A stretch of 64,000 nucleotides of DNA from Siphonobacter curvatus (GTDB lineage Bacteria; Bacteroidota; Bacteroidia; Cytophagales; Spirosomataceae): the NCBI RefSeq assembly GCF_002943425.1, contig NZ_PTRA01000010.1, forward strand, positions 20,408 to 84,407, given 5' to 3'. The translations under genes were made by a program, and so were the position numbers. Below are positions 9,518-18,385 of this stretch, piece after piece. The notes under the pieces were generated by a model, which was given only the letters and a program-made list of their open reading frames with translations, was not told the DNA's origin and ran no database searches. The stretch's first letter is position 1, and each line of letters starts with the position of its first letter.

Positions 9518-9557
9518 CCCGGGCTTCTGTTGGCTGGACAGAAGTTCCGGGTTTTTA
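9518..9557 (+). terminator. Intrinsic terminator after the zinc-ribbon gene
   Basis: The arms CCCGGGCTTCTGT and ACAGAAGTTCCGGG pair almost completely around a 7-nt loop and are followed by TTTTTATTTG, a standard Rho-independent signal on the plus strand. Confidence 0.8.
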
Positions 9558-9864
9558 TTTGTTACGCCTGCAAGCTCATCTCCCTTGGCTGCTTTCCCAA
9601 ATCCATCCGCCTGTCTATCAAGCTCCTATAAAAAAAAAGAGGTATTTGTCGCTTGTACAACTACGTAGGATTTACTAGTTTTGATGCGTATCCCCGCCTA
9701 TCCTTTACACCAACCTATACCTATCTACGTCACGTCCGAAGTAAAGGACCTACGGCTCCTGCTTTTTCTATTCCTTCCTTTTCGAGCAGATCGCCCCGAA
9801 TCCCGCTTTCTTTTCTGTTTATCCTACGCTTTCTGTATGTTTTCTAATCACTTAACGTCTTCGT
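9558..9864. other. Leader region of the methyltransferase gene
   Basis: About 300 bp between the terminator and the methyltransferase. Plus-strand frames starting near 9653 and 9681 overlap the methyltransferase in another frame and read as unstructured hydrophobic sequence. I see no supported gene here. Confidence 0.4.
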
Positions 9865-10749
9865 ATGATGACTGCTACTCGATTACAGGAAACGCTTGCC
9901 CCGTATTTGACCGCCCCGGGTCAGGAAAAAGATGGCTACCTGGCCTTTCCCATTACCCATCCCACGGAAGGCCTGCGGGCCAACGCTCATTATTTTGACC
10001 ATCCCGAATGGGCCGAAGAGTATTTAATCTACTGTCACCGCAGTGAACCCTTCAAAAGCCGCTGGCAGGCCGCCACTGGGGACTGGACGGACAAAGTCGT
10101 CGTTGACATTGGTTGCGGTCCGGGTAACATTTTTGCTACGCTGCAGGGCAAACCCAAATTGCTCATCGGCGTAGACGTCGCGCCAGGATCACTGGCTTTT
10201 GCCGCCCAACAGGGCTATGTGCCCGTACTAGCCGATGCCACGGCCCTTCCCTTTACCTCGGGCTTTGCCGATTTGGTTACGCTTAATGCTACGCTTCATC
10301 ACTGCGATGATATGCAAGCCGTTTTAGCGGAGGCCGCTCGCCTGGTCAAGCCCGGAGGCTTGCTCATTACTGACCACGATCCCCAATTAAGTGCCTGGAA
10401 CTACAAAGGCATGGCTAAACTGCTTTGGAATGCCCGACTTTGGTATTATAACTGGATTGGCCACAGCTTTCACAAATCCAATGTGCAGCAGGAAGCCGCG
10501 CTGGCCTCGGAAATCCACCACAAACCCGGACACGGCGTTACCCCGGAGCTTTTCCAACAAACCCTGGAGCCCGCAGGCTTTCGGGTGAACCTATACCCGC
10601 ATAATCACGAAGTGGGTGCGGAAGCCCTGCAGGGCGTTCACGGAAAAGCCGAGTTGAAGTACCGCTTAGGCAACCTGCTTTCCGCCCGCAATCCCGACGC
10701 GAAGACCAGTGCCTTATCGCTGATGTGCGTCGCTCAGAAGCGCGCGTAA
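9865..10749 (+). CDS. Class I SAM-dependent methyltransferase
   Basis: A 294-residue protein with a seven-strand methyltransferase fold. Motif I is VVVDIGCGPGNIF (about residues 77-89), followed by an acidic end of strand 2 (LIGVDVAPGS), a motif II-like LADATALPF, then a FADLVTLNATLHHCDD segment and VKPGGLLITDHD. This order is that of the Methyltransf_11/25 group. The substrate is not evident; the histidine-rich C-terminal half (HHKPGHGV) is unusual. Two ATGs stand in tandem at 9865 and 9868. The gene is convergent with mobC 42 bp away and so lies just outside the conjugation operon. It may be host or cargo. Confidence 0.82.
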   Translation: MMTATRLQETLAPYLTAPGQEKDGYLAFPITHPTEGLRANAHYFDHPEWAEEYLIYCHRSEPFKSRWQAATGDWTDKVVVDIGCGPGNIFATLQGKPKLLIGVDVAPGSLAFAAQQGYVPVLADATALPFTSGFADLVTLNATLHHCDDMQAVLAEAARLVKPGGLLITDHDPQLSAWNYKGMAKLLWNARLWYYNWIGHSFHKSNVQQEAALASEIHHKPGHGVTPELFQQTLEPAGFRVNLYPHNHEVGAEALQGVHGKAELKYRLGNLLSARNPDAKTSALSLMCVAQKRA

Positions 10750-10791
10750 CCTACCTTCGCCAGCCGCCACTGGCTTTTTCTTTGCTTTCGC

Positions 10792-12762
10792 TTAACGCTT
10801 TTTCTGCACCAGCAGATGCTGCAAGCGCGGATCCCGCTGCATCTCATCCAGGCAATCCCCTACCAGCGTGATTACCTCTTCACGTATACGTTTCACCGTC
10901 TGATCAAGCGTATCCGCCCCCAGGGTTCTTACGATGGGCACATCCGTAAATTGTTTTTCCTCCCGGGCGAGTGCTGCATGGTCATTGCGAATGCGCGCGT
11001 GAAAAGCCTTGCGCGGAATCTCACACCCGGGCTCATCGCCCACGAGTCCCACAAACTCCCCCGAAGACAACGTAGCAATCCGTGAAACGGGCAAGGCATA
11101 GTCCAGGTGCTGGGCGTGACTAAAAGAAGTATCCGTACGATTGACGGAATAGCTCCTGCGATCCTGCACAATCTTACCGATGCGCTCGGAAAGCTGCCGG
11201 GCCGTCTCGCCCGTTACCTGGCCCGCGATGACGTTACTCGTTAAATTAAAAAGCACGTCAGCGGGGTCCTTGCCATAATCTTTGCGTAACTGACTTAAAT
11301 CCTGCAGGGCTAAGGTCACCGCGATTTGATTGGAGCGCGCCGTAGCCAGGGTTTTGTCCATTTCGTGCAGGTAAATCGTCGGAAACTCATCAAACACCAG
11401 ACTGGCCGGATGGCGCCCTTTCTGGTTACAGAGCTTGAGCAGACGATTGACGTACAGGGACACGATCGCCCCGTTGGCCGCCGAGCGCAGGGGGTTGTTG
11501 CCCATGCAAATGATCTTAGGACGGGCGGGGTCATTGAGATTCAAATCAAAATCATTGCCGGATAGCAGATAATACATCGTGGGGGAAACCAGCTTGGCCA
11601 GCGAAATTTTTACCGAAGCCAGCTGCCCTTCAACCTGCTCCATGGCATTGTTGAGATACGCCGAGACAAAGGGACTGACGCGTTTACGCAGGTCTTCGTC
11701 GCGTTGCAGCACGCTAAACAGGCGGTCATAATCCATGTGCAGGAGTTCAATGGCGTGCGGGAGCGTGCAGTAGCGACCGTCTTGGTAGAGCCGCAGAAAC
11801 CAGAGTAAGGCCGCCAGCAGACTAAACGAGGAGCTGACAAAAAAGTCCTTCCGCTGAATCCAGTCCCGGTTCAGACTCAGCAGCAAGGTTTCGGCCGATT
11901 CATCGGCGTCCTGCAGGGTCAGCAAATACGTTGCCGCTACGGGGTTACAGCGGTGCGAGCGGGACAAATCATCAAAATTCAGCACGTAGAAGGACAGGCA
12001 GGAGCGCTGCTGGCGATAGTGGTAATAGGCAATGCGGGTTAAATCATCGTACTTAAAATCGTAGATAAACATCGCAAAGCCCTTGGCCAGATGCTGCTGG
12101 ATGACGTGCCGAATGACAAAGTAGGATTTTCCCGCGCCGGGCATGCCCAATACCATCAGCCCCCGAAAGGGATTAATGACGTTGATCCAGCCGCGGTGGC
12201 GTTTACCCCGGTACATAAAGTCCGTCGGAAAATGCAAAGCGTAGGCATTGGGAAGCCGGCGCTGCTCCTGGGGAAAGGTTTCATTGGCGTGATTAAAGGG
12301 CTCGCCCTGCCAGTGCTTTTGAATAATGCGCGAGACTTGACTCCCGCCGCGCAACAGCAGTAAATACCCTCCACCCGTTAGGCCCAGGTACGTGCTCACC
12401 AGCGTCGGGGTGGGCCAAGCGGTAACGAACACCCAGGGACTCGTTGCGTAGAGGACCAGGCCCACCCCCATCCATAGGGCCGCGGCAGTTACCGAGTAGC
12501 GTTCATCCTTTCGCCCCTGGACGCCGAGTAAGGAAAGGGCTAAAAATCCCAGGGCTAATAGTTTAGAGGTAGCCAGGGTATCAAAGAGGCCCGTCTGGGC
12601 GATGTGCCGCAGCAAACGGTCCGTAATCGGATGGGTGAGCTGCCAGCCCAGAAAGGCCTGATACCCGTAGTAATAGCCGTGAAGGCCCAGCAGACTGACG
12701 CTAATGAGTCGCGTCAGGTCGAGGATGCCGCGTAGCGCCTGCGTGTTTTCTCCCGTGTTCAT
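10792..12762 (-). CDS. mobC: Conjugative coupling protein MobC/TraG (VirD4-like T4CP ATPase)
   Basis: A 656-residue membrane ATPase. Several hydrophobic segments in the first 150 residues fit a YWN-type membrane domain. The motor domain follows, with Walker A GMPGAGKSYF (about 206-215), a YDFKYDDLTRIAY segment and Walker B LVFDEFPTIYLHE (about 455-467). ATARSNQIAVTLALQDLSQL follows, as usual in VirD4/TraG coupling proteins of Bacteroidota elements. It would link the relaxosome to the mating channel at the inner membrane. It is the last gene of the mobA-mobB-mobC set, 14 bp after the relaxase, and its length is normal for the family. Confidence 0.92.
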   Translation of the reverse strand: MNTGENTQALRGILDLTRLISVSLLGLHGYYYGYQAFLGWQLTHPITDRLLRHIAQTGLFDTLATSKLLALGFLALSLLGVQGRKDERYSVTAAALWMGVGLVLYATSPWVFVTAWPTPTLVSTYLGLTGGGYLLLLRGGSQVSRIIQKHWQGEPFNHANETFPQEQRRLPNAYALHFPTDFMYRGKRHRGWINVINPFRGLMVLGMPGAGKSYFVIRHVIQQHLAKGFAMFIYDFKYDDLTRIAYYHYRQQRSCLSFYVLNFDDLSRSHRCNPVAATYLLTLQDADESAETLLLSLNRDWIQRKDFFVSSSFSLLAALLWFLRLYQDGRYCTLPHAIELLHMDYDRLFSVLQRDEDLRKRVSPFVSAYLNNAMEQVEGQLASVKISLAKLVSPTMYYLLSGNDFDLNLNDPARPKIICMGNNPLRSAANGAIVSLYVNRLLKLCNQKGRHPASLVFDEFPTIYLHEMDKTLATARSNQIAVTLALQDLSQLRKDYGKDPADVLFNLTSNVIAGQVTGETARQLSERIGKIVQDRRSYSVNRTDTSFSHAQHLDYALPVSRIATLSSGEFVGLVGDEPGCEIPRKAFHARIRNDHAALAREEKQFTDVPIVRTLGADTLDQTVKRIREEVITLVGDCLDEMQRDPRLQHLLVQKKR

Positions 12763-12776
12763 GCGTAGTAGCCAGG

Positions 12777-13829
12777 TTACAGGTGAAGACGCGGGCGTAG
12801 GTTGGGTGCCGCGTCAAGTTCGGGTACATGCCGGGCGCGTAGGCCCTGTTGGAGGTGAGTCGGACTGAGTTGAAAGGCTTTTTCCAGGCCCGGTCCCTGC
12901 AGGCCTGCCGACAGGCGCGTGGCCTGCACGGCAATCGCCCGCCCGTGATCGACGTACACCAGCGCGCTATCCGTTAGCACGGCCTGGATTGCCTGACCCC
13001 GCAAGGACGCCAGGAAGTCGCTTAGGCTTGGCGAGCGCTCCAGACACCAGCGTAGCTTGTTTTCCAAAGCGCGGGGGGCACTGGGCTGGAGGGCGTGCCA
13101 GGCAAATTGTTTTTCCAGCGCCGCTAACGTGGGCTTGCCCGGCAGCTTACTGGCCGGAATGGGAACCGAATGCGACTGCCCTTGCCCATCCAGCCGCTGG
13201 TAATACAGGCCCGGCACGTGACCGGGGCCCGGGTTCCGCTGGCGCACCTGTAGCGCATACCCCTGCAGAATCGCATTGAATTCCACCAGGCTGGTGTAGG
13301 CGTAGGTTTGGCGGATGTGGGCTACCGTGGCAGCCAGTGTAGGCGTCTGGGCCGGGTAAAGCGCACGCGCCTGGCGCGCGGGGATTAGGCCCCAAGTCAG
13401 TTCCAGGTGCTGAGCGGCTTGCTTGATGGCGTAAGGCGCCGCATTGATGCGCCGCCCCTGCGCCGTAATATTGGTCGTGAGCACGTGTAGGTGCGGGTGC
13501 GCTACGTCGTGGTGCTGGTAGACCAGATAGGGCTGGCGGGCGTAGCCAATGCGCTCGAGGTAGGCTTCGGCCATCTGTTTGAGCCGCCGCGGGGACAGGG
13601 CATCCTTCGGGTGAAAATTAAGCGTCAGGTGAACGTAGGGCTTTTTTACTTTTTTATTGAGCTCAGCCCGCTGTTGCAGGCGCAGGCGTTTCTGGGACAG
13701 GCTTAAGGTTTCGGCCGCCCGGGGATAATAGCCCGCATCGAGGCACTGCGCCTGGCCCTGGGCTACTTTTTGCTCGTTGTAGTGCAGGGCCCGCTGAATC
13801 TGCCGGGTGGCACTCATGATGGCAACCAT
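12777..13829 (-). CDS. mobB: Relaxase / mobilization nuclease (MobB-like)
   Basis: A 350-residue relaxase of the MobP/MOB type found in Bacteroidota elements. The N-terminus (ATRQIQRALHYNEQKVAQG) matches the usual substrate-binding start of the family. The three-histidine metal motif reads HHDVAHPHLHVLTTNI. The enzyme would nick oriT and stay covalently linked to the 5' end of the transferred strand. An N-terminal catalytic tyrosine is probable (ALHYNEQ) but cannot be proven here. It overlaps mobA by 16 bp, which suggests translational coupling. The C-terminal third is rich in Leu/Gln/Arg and of no clear fold. Confidence 0.9.
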   Translation of the reverse strand: MVAIMSATRQIQRALHYNEQKVAQGQAQCLDAGYYPRAAETLSLSQKRLRLQQRAELNKKVKKPYVHLTLNFHPKDALSPRRLKQMAEAYLERIGYARQPYLVYQHHDVAHPHLHVLTTNITAQGRRINAAPYAIKQAAQHLELTWGLIPARQARALYPAQTPTLAATVAHIRQTYAYTSLVEFNAILQGYALQVRQRNPGPGHVPGLYYQRLDGQGQSHSVPIPASKLPGKPTLAALEKQFAWHALQPSAPRALENKLRWCLERSPSLSDFLASLRGQAIQAVLTDSALVYVDHGRAIAVQATRLSAGLQGPGLEKAFQLSPTHLQQGLRARHVPELDAAPNLRPRLHL

Positions 13830-14131
13830 AGCGGAGTAAGGGTTTCAATGAGCGTTTGTAAGCGTTGAATAGCTGCGGCCAGCGCCGGTTCCTGGGGACG
13901 TTCCAGTAAGGTTTCCAGGTGATGGCGTAGCAGGACTAATTCTTCCAGGGCATCGTCCAGGGAAGCATTGCGGTAGCGCAGGGTCACCGGTTTTTGCAGG
14001 AGCAAGCGGCGGGCATAGGCCGCCGCCGACGGGTAATTACTTTGCTGTACCTGCTGACGGAACGTCGCGTACTCTTCCAGACTTAACCGGGTGCATACAT
14101 ACCGCCCTTGAGCTGTTGCTTTTTTTGACAT
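13814..14131 (-). CDS. mobA: Relaxosome accessory protein (MobA-like)
   Basis: A 105-residue basic protein. Its start (GRYVCTRLSLEEYATFRQQVQQSNYPSAAAYARRLLL) resembles the ribbon-helix-helix-like DNA-binding region of mobilization accessory proteins that mark oriT for the relaxase. The second half is predicted helical (ALEELVLLRHHLETLL). It lies directly upstream of, and overlaps, the relaxase gene. Only 4 bp separate it from traN, so mob and tra genes probably form one transcript. Confidence 0.8.
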   Translation of the reverse strand: MSKKATAQGRYVCTRLSLEEYATFRQQVQQSNYPSAAAYARRLLLQKPVTLRYRNASLDDALEELVLLRHHLETLLERPQEPALAAAIQRLQTLIETLTPLWLPS

Positions 14132-14135
14132 AACC

Positions 14136-14885
14136 TTACAGGGGACGGGCGGTTTGCAGGTGACGCGGCGAAAGGGTCAGGGTCAGGCGCCCCCCGCCGG
14201 TTTTTTCGGCTAGTTCCAGGCGAAGGACCTTGCGGGGGTTCCAGGACTGGGCCGGCAGGGCCACCACCAGCGGCTGCTGCTGACCGGGCGCGACCTTGAC
14301 GGGCACGAACTGTAGCCCCGCAATCGGCACGTGTTGCCGGGCCGTTCGCTTCGGCAGGCGGCGATCCTGCAGGCGGGCCTCCACGGTTCCCGTCACCCAA
14401 GGAAGGCGCGCGGCATTCGTCAGCGCCAACAGCACATACAATCGCTGCTCGTGCCGGTAGAGTCCCCGTACCCGTAGCTTGGCTCCACCCCGCCGGACGT
14501 GGGGCCGGCGCAGAAAAGGCCGCGCCTGCAAGGCCCGCTGGGCAGTCTCACTAAAAGTCACCGATCCTTCCCGGTGCCGCCAGACCAGGGGCTGAGGCTG
14601 CTCCTGGTAGCGCAGTTCAAAGCTGTAGAGTTTCCCGTCGCTGGTAATGACGGTGAGGTTGGTGGGCTCGAAAGCTTTGCGGGCCGCCTTCACGAGCAAC
14701 ACGTTGTCCAGAGCCTGGGACGACTCGGCGAGCACCTGGCCACTGCCCCGATCTACGCTCAGGATGGACGTCGGAAAAATCAAGTGGGTGGTTTTTCGAA
14801 AGCTTAGCGCTAAAGTATCCGGTGGGGTTTGCCCGCGACTAGCTAGGCTTAGGGCCAGGAGCCCCAGTAGAAGCAAACGTTTCAT
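14136..14885 (-). CDS. traN: Conjugative transposon protein TraN (DUF4138)
   Basis: A 249-residue secreted protein with a signal peptide (MKRLLLLGLLALSLASRG) and a beta-rich body. TTHLIFPTSILSVDRGSG and AFEPTNLTVITSDGKLYSFEL are the conserved start of Bacteroides TraN, followed by a basic linker (RRPHVRRGGAKLRVRG) and a second beta domain. It is thought to be the VirB9-like periplasmic/outer-membrane part of the mating channel. It overlaps traM by 4 bp. Confidence 0.88.
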   Translation of the reverse strand: MKRLLLLGLLALSLASRGQTPPDTLALSFRKTTHLIFPTSILSVDRGSGQVLAESSQALDNVLLVKAARKAFEPTNLTVITSDGKLYSFELRYQEQPQPLVWRHREGSVTFSETAQRALQARPFLRRPHVRRGGAKLRVRGLYRHEQRLYVLLALTNAARLPWVTGTVEARLQDRRLPKRTARQHVPIAGLQFVPVKVAPGQQQPLVVALPAQSWNPRKVLRLELAEKTGGGRLTLTLSPRHLQTARPL

Positions 14886-15925
14886 AAACGGCTAGGATTT
14901 AAGGGTTGAAGTAGCACCTGATAGCCCGCGGGCAAGGTCACCTTGCGGGCCCGGCCGTGTTTCTGCAGCAGCGTTTGCGCCGTCTGCAAGCCGAGTTGCG
15001 CCGCCTGCGTTTCCAAGCCCCCGACGGGGAGCATCAGCCGCTGGGCCGAGCGCTGGGCGGATTCCTGGAGGGATTCCCGCGTCAGCGAGCCCGGAACCAA
15101 CAGGCCTTCGATGCCGTCGACATCGTAGACCGTCAGTTGGACGGGCAGTAGCGTTTGCCCCCGTCGCAGGCTCACGATGGAAATCAGCAACCGCTCCCCC
15201 CGGAGCTGCGCCTGTCCACAGAGCGGCTGCTGGGCGGGCAGTTCCATGGTCCCCAGGCGTCCGGGTTCGGTCAGGCGCAAGCAGACAGTAGCCCCCGGCT
15301 GAATTGTTTGGGTGTGAGCAATCTCTGCCCGCAAGGCCGCAGGCGGGCCTGCCTGGAGGCTTAGCCCGTAGAAGGCATTGGATAAACTGTCGGGTCGAGT
15401 GGCCACGACGGGGGCGGTAGCCGCGGGAAGGGAATCCGTCGCCCCGCGTTGCACGAGAATCACCTTGTCCAGCAAGGCATGCAAGGCTTTCAATTCCGGA
15501 TCTGGCCCGGGATCGGGTCGCGGTAAACGCGGCAACCCGGGGGAATCGTGCTCGGTGGCTAGCACCGGCGGCAAGCGGACCGGGACTTCGGCGTAGCGAT
15601 GCTCTAAGGCATCGAGTTGGTGCATCACCTGGGTCCGCTGGCGCTGACTGCGCTGCCAGGCCTGCTGCTCGAGGGAATCCGCCGGAAAGCGTACCTGGTC
15701 CAGTCGGCTGGAATCCAGGGCGGCCTTTTCGTAGGTCTTGAGCTTGTCGAGGATACCGGCCTCTTTAAATACCGCCTCGGGCAACCGATCGTTCAGTTTA
15801 CTTTCCACCGGAGCCTGGGGTCCGCCCCCGCCCAGCGCGTAAAAGGCCAACGTGAGTAGCGGAACCACGAGCAGAGGCAACCAAAGCAGGGCCCGCTGCG
15901 GCGGAGTCAAAGTCGAGAGCATCAT
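14882..15925 (-). CDS. traM: Conjugative transposon protein TraM (VirB10-like)
   Basis: A 347-residue protein with one N-terminal membrane anchor (LLWLPLLVVPLLTLAFYALGG), a proline/acidic-rich central region that can span the periplasm, and a C-terminal beta domain (GATVCLRLTEPGRLGTMELPA ... VTLPAGYQVLLQP). This is the layout of TraM/VirB10 in CTnDOT-like systems. It sits between the TraL-like gene and traN, and overlaps traN by 4 bp (stop and start interleaved). Confidence 0.87.
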   Translation of the reverse strand: MMLSTLTPPQRALLWLPLLVVPLLTLAFYALGGGGPQAPVESKLNDRLPEAVFKEAGILDKLKTYEKAALDSSRLDQVRFPADSLEQQAWQRSQRQRTQVMHQLDALEHRYAEVPVRLPPVLATEHDSPGLPRLPRPDPGPDPELKALHALLDKVILVQRGATDSLPAATAPVVATRPDSLSNAFYGLSLQAGPPAALRAEIAHTQTIQPGATVCLRLTEPGRLGTMELPAQQPLCGQAQLRGERLLISIVSLRRGQTLLPVQLTVYDVDGIEGLLVPGSLTRESLQESAQRSAQRLMLPVGGLETQAAQLGLQTAQTLLQKHGRARKVTLPAGYQVLLQPLNPSRL

Positions 15926-15936
15926 CGCAAGAAGGG

Positions 15937-16086
15937 TTAAGGATGTAAGGAAGAATCCGCAAAGCGCGCATTGGCGGGATTAAAAAGCTCCAAAGCCAAG
16001 AGCAGGACCAGGAGCGCCAGGGGTAAGGCCCAGGCCAGCAGCAGGCCATAGGTGCGCCAGGGTTCGGGCCAGGAGCGCCACTTCAT
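15937..16086 (-). CDS. Small single-pass membrane protein, TraL-like
   Basis: A 49-codon frame, ATG at 16086 and TAA at 15937, fills the only gap in the tra operon. Its start overlaps the traK stop as ATGA. The peptide is MKWRSWPEPWRTYG followed by one leucine-rich membrane segment and a short polar tail (FNPANARFADSSLHP). By position it corresponds to traL of Bacteroides conjugative transposons, a small inner-membrane protein. Sequence similarity cannot be tested here, so the name is left out. It is too short for most gene callers. Confidence 0.65.
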   Translation of the reverse strand: MKWRSWPEPWRTYGLLLAWALPLALLVLLLALELFNPANARFADSSLHP

Positions 16087-16691
16087 GGCCGAATGTCCCG
16101 GTTTTCCAGCGTCGTCCAGCGCTCGATTAAAAAGCCATGGGGATTGTGCTCGGAGCGTCCCACGCTGCGCAGACGTCCCTGCGTGACCAGGCGCCGCCGC
16201 ACGGTATGACTGCTGCGAATCAAGCGTTGCGTGGCCACGCAGCGAAAACGATAGGGATGCTCCGTGGTATTCACGCTGATGCTGTCGACCTCGATGCGCT
16301 GACTTATATTGCCAGCGACCACCCCGGCATAGTACCCGCTCTCTTTTAAATTGTCGTAGGCTTGCTTGGCTGAACCATCGGCCAGGTAGAAGGCCTGACG
16401 CAGATTGGCCTGAATGAGTTTTTCGTCGGGATCCAGCGTAAAAAAGTGCTGATGAAAGGTTTTGACGTGATCGCGGGTTTCAATGGCTAGTTGCTCCTTT
16501 TGGCCGGCGGCGTACGCTTCCAGGGCCTGACCAGCCGCCAGAACGTAGACGCGCTGGCGGCTTTCTGTAATCAAGCGGTGGCTTAGATACAGGGCAAAGG
16601 CTCCCAGGGCCAGACTACCGGCGATGACGCAAAGGGTAAAGGTGCGCAGGATGCGAAAAGCGGCATCCAGGCTACGAAGTCGTTGGAACAT
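16083..16691 (-). CDS. traK: Conjugative transposon protein TraK (VirB8-like)
   Basis: A 202-residue protein with a short cytoplasmic N-terminus, one membrane segment (FTLCVIAGSLALGAFALYL) and a periplasmic domain. RDHVKTFHQHFFTLDPDEKLIQANLRQAFYLAD-type sequence is the conserved core of TraK in Bacteroidota. It is thought to be the inner-membrane scaffold equivalent to VirB8. The gene lies 23 bp after traJ and overlaps the next small gene by 4 bp. Confidence 0.9.
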   Translation of the reverse strand: MFQRLRSLDAAFRILRTFTLCVIAGSLALGAFALYLSHRLITESRQRVYVLAAGQALEAYAAGQKEQLAIETRDHVKTFHQHFFTLDPDEKLIQANLRQAFYLADGSAKQAYDNLKESGYYAGVVAGNISQRIEVDSISVNTTEHPYRFRCVATQRLIRSSHTVRRRLVTQGRLRSVGRSEHNPHGFLIERWTTLENRDIRP

Positions 16692-16714
16692 AGCGGTGGA
16701 ACAATTCGACCGAC

Positions 16715-17782
16715 TTAACTGCGGTCCGTTTTGGAGGAAGCAAGCAGAGCCTGAATCCCGGATGCCGTCCTACTCAGGTATTGCGTCACCCGCATTTGCA
16801 GGATCTGGCTGCCACTACTCTGTACGAGGTAGCTGGCTACTGAGGGTACGGCCACATAGCCCAGGATGCCCATGAGTAAAAAGATTAAATACGCCGAATC
16901 GGCGGGGCTAAAAAAGGTATCGCCCGTGCTGTCAATCTGTTGCAAATCCAGTTTAAGCAGGTTCTCCTGAATTTTGCCGATGATGCTCCCAAAGAGATTG
17001 GCCACCGGCAACCACAAATACACCTGCACATAGCGCGCCAGCCAGGCCGTCAGGGTCGCTTGAAAGCCATCAAAAATGGCGATTCCAAACACCAGGGGTC
17101 CCAGAATCGCCAGGACAATCAGCGTAAACGTGCGAATCGTATTGATGCACAGGGCGGCCGCTTCAAAAAGCAGCTGCAATATTTCGCTCATCCATTCTTT
17201 GACCGAGTTGCGGAAGCGGTAGGCCGCTTTGGCCATCGCAAATTCCACGTCATGCCCGAGGCTTTCCAAGGGCCCCTCCCCTAGGGCTTCGTGCGTGTAC
17301 TCAAACCAGCGGTCGCGGTCGCCTTCCCCACTCAGCCCGACGTACATTTGCCAGGTATCGGTTTGTTCCAGGGCTTTTTGCTTCCGCTCGAGCAAGGTCT
17401 CAATGGCCTGATTGGAGCGGGTGACCATCCCCTCGGTAACGGTGGTGACGGGTTTGAGCAGGCCATTGATCAGCGCCAGCACACTGGGATAAGCTACAAT
17501 GCAGAAGCCCAGGGCAAAGGGGCGCAGCAGGGGAAACAGGTCCACGGGTTCGGCGGCGGCCAAATGTCGCCATACCCGTACGGCGATGTAAAACAGGGCG
17601 GCAAAACTCCCCAGCCCCCGGGCTACGCCCGTGAGTTGACTACAGAGGGGAATCATCTCATCGTAAATCTGGGCGAGTACGGCATGCAGACTCGCCGCCG
17701 TTTGGGCCTGACTCCCCAGGGGCAGCAGCACGAGCGCGCCCGTGAGCAGCCAAGAAGATCGAAAGGTTACGGGTGGTACCAT
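16715..17782 (-). CDS. traJ: Conjugative transposon protein TraJ (VirB6-like)
   Basis: A 355-residue polytopic protein. It begins with a signal-like segment and LHAVLAQIYDEMIPLCSQLTGVARGLGSFAAL, the typical N-terminus of TraJ. Several membrane segments follow (FALGFCIVAYPSVLALI, FTLIVLAILGPLVFGIAIF, YLIFLLMGILGYVAV). It would form the inner-membrane channel component. It overlaps the preceding TraI/TerB-like gene by 16 bp. Confidence 0.9.
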   Translation of the reverse strand: MVPPVTFRSSWLLTGALVLLPLGSQAQTAASLHAVLAQIYDEMIPLCSQLTGVARGLGSFAALFYIAVRVWRHLAAAEPVDLFPLLRPFALGFCIVAYPSVLALINGLLKPVTTVTEGMVTRSNQAIETLLERKQKALEQTDTWQMYVGLSGEGDRDRWFEYTHEALGEGPLESLGHDVEFAMAKAAYRFRNSVKEWMSEILQLLFEAAALCINTIRTFTLIVLAILGPLVFGIAIFDGFQATLTAWLARYVQVYLWLPVANLFGSIIGKIQENLLKLDLQQIDSTGDTFFSPADSAYLIFLLMGILGYVAVPSVASYLVQSSGSQILQMRVTQYLSRTASGIQALLASSKTDRS

Positions 17783-18381
17783 TGGAACAAGCGTTGGATT
17801 TGCTGGGTTTCTCGCCGGCGGCTCAGGGCTAACACGGCCACCTGCCCTTTGAATTGCCGCAGAAAGACGAGCTGCGCCTGCCCCCTTTCAAACAGGCGAT
17901 CAATGGCCGCGAGGCGTTCCTGATCCGACATGCGCAGTTGCTGAGCCGTCAGCACCAGGGTGAGACTCTCGAGGTTTTTGAAGCTTTCTTCGTAGAGTCG
18001 GGTATACACCCGGCCTACGTAGGCCCGTTCCGAAGCAGTGATGCCCGGACCGAGTTGCGCCCGAGCGGTTTGCATTTCGGATAGCAACTGGCGTTGCTGC
18101 GAAAGGAGCTGGGCCACGCGGGCGTAGTTTTGCACGGCCGGGCTTACCTCAAGCAGCTGGTTTAAGAAAGCTTCGTGTAGTTTAAAATTTCCCTGGGCCA
18201 GGTTCTTAATGGTAGTATATCCGGATTCCAGCAAGGTGTACCCCCGCTCCAAGTCGCTGAGGATTTCTTTGAGTTGAGCGAGTTTTTCCACATTGAGTAG
18301 CAGTTGCTGTATTTCATCGCTTTGCGCCTGCAGGGAACCACTTCCCAGGCCCAGCAATAGGGTTACCCAAAGTTTTTTCAT
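17767..18381 (-). CDS. TraI/TerB-like conjugation protein, third of three
   Basis: A 204-residue secreted helical protein with signal peptide (MKKLWVTLLLGLGSGSLQAQ). The ATG at 18381 is chosen over an open extension to 18423 that would hide the signal. The body (LLNVEKLAQLKEILSDLERGYTLL...NFKLHEAFLNQLLEVSPAVQNYARV) is coiled-coil, and GPGITASERAYVGRVYTRLYEES recurs in the first of the three. It ends FQWYHP. In databases, relatives in Bacteroidota tra operons are often labelled TerB-family, a name that probably does not describe the role. A VirB5-like pilus or surface role is an inference from position and export. Confidence 0.72.
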   Translation of the reverse strand: MKKLWVTLLLGLGSGSLQAQSDEIQQLLLNVEKLAQLKEILSDLERGYTLLESGYTTIKNLAQGNFKLHEAFLNQLLEVSPAVQNYARVAQLLSQQRQLLSEMQTARAQLGPGITASERAYVGRVYTRLYEESFKNLESLTLVLTAQQLRMSDQERLAAIDRLFERGQAQLVFLRQFKGQVAVLALSRRRETQQIQRLFQWYHP

Positions 18382-18385
18382 CGCG

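Noticed and set aside
9653..9998. Overlapping frames before the methyltransferase
   Set aside because: They run into the methyltransferase in another frame and read as unstructured hydrophobic sequence.
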